Source: Domibacillus sp. PGB-M46 (GTDB taxonomy: Bacteria > Bacillota > Bacilli > Bacillales > Domibacillaceae). From it: DNA of 64,000 bases. The DNA is taken from the NCBI RefSeq assembly GCF_022668875.1, contig NZ_JAKGCR010000012.1, positions 43,027 through 107,026 on the forward strand. The letters run 5' to 3'. Position numbers and translations under genes: made by a program. Shown piece after piece: positions 63,884 through 64,000 of this stretch (position 1 is the first letter of the stretch; each line of letters opens with the position of its first letter). Under the pieces are notes generated by a model that made no database searches, was not told the origin of the DNA, and saw only the letters and a program-made list of their open reading frames with translations.

Positions 63884-64000
63884 CATTTTCGGCGAGAACA
63901 CCCCCACTTCAAGCTTGCTAAGTGGGGATGAATCGCTGCTCTTTCAGTCATTCTTTTTCCTTGAACGCTCTATTGCTAAAATGGTATAATTAGGTATAGA
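63884..64000 (+). mobile_element. TnpB element copy 2, left end only (cut by window edge)
   Basis: These 117 bases match the inverted left end of copy 1 (12980-13097) with only a few differences, including the CCCCACTT...AAGTGGGG hairpin. A sigma-A promoter TTGAAC (63961-63966), 18 bp, TATAAT (63985-63990) points towards a tnpB beyond the edge. The base pattern outside is TTTAT, as in copy 1. Confidence 0.9.

Overview
The window looks like chromosome from a spore-forming, low-GC Gram-positive of the Bacillaceae. The pointers are AGGAGG-type ribosome sites, many TTG/GTG starts, CGAAC-N4-GTTC SOS boxes, and genes of YitT, YjcZ, YolD/UvrX, GerAB, RsfA and Sda type. A Bacillus-type phenylalanine dehydrogenase together with an MnxG-like manganese oxidase suggests a soil or sediment relative of Pseudobacillus/Domibacillus. 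This genus-level guess is weak. I saw no rRNA, tRNA or CRISPR.

Layout. 0-3.5 kb: the 3'-truncated end of a large MnxG-type multicopper oxidase gene and its small partner. 4.4-6.7 kb: a divergent SOS island (free-standing LexA DNA-binding domain, WYL-like protein, YolD, UvrX Y-family polymerase) with LexA-type boxes between. 7-11.4 kb: a flavoprotein pair, small proteins, a PAS-STAS regulator, a cold-shock protein and a frameshifted sda. 11.6-13.1 kb: a TnpB-only IS200/IS605-type element; a second copy begins at 63.88 kb and runs off the right edge. 13.3-19 kb: a GerAB gene carrying a GerAA tail remnant, a tandem DUF1259 protein, gdhA and a decayed stretch. 19.2-31.9 kb: a cell-wall subtilase with SLH domains, YitT, a chemoreceptor, a ribbon-helix-helix/zinc-knuckle protein with four decayed copies around it, spore-related genes, an rsfA pseudogene and a XerS-type recombinase.

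31.9-35.6 kb is the most unusual part. It holds a family of partly palindromic ~30-bp sites beside the recombinase, a 5'-broken DUF3800 gene between two of them, and three tandem copies of a type I toxin-antitoxin-like unit. Only the last unit keeps an intact 26-residue toxin. The first two keep only the antisense-RNA promoter and terminator, and each is followed by a paralogous 94-residue protein.

36-57 kb is mostly catabolic: cupin/LysR pair, aldolase, phenylalanine dehydrogenase, two YerC-type TrpR-like regulators, transporters, a CoA-transferase/HMG-CoA-lyase/GntR set, and the homogentisate pathway (HPPD, an unknown protein, fumarylacetoacetase, homogentisate dioxygenase). A ~100-bp ungapped promoter module (about 79% identical) precedes both the phenylalanine dehydrogenase and HPPD genes. 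This links deamination of aromatic amino acids to ring cleavage, and acetoacetate and fumarate would be the end products. A proteasome-like Ntn hydrolase lies nearby. 57-64 kb: an orphan sensor kinase, a candidate small RNA, and a Fur-boxed siderophore importer with a Btr-like AraC regulator but no ATPase gene.

Several sporulation-related genes (sda, rsfA, gerAA) are broken, which points to local erosion of accessory or paralogous copies. All functional calls rest on reading the sequence and recalling families; no database search was run.
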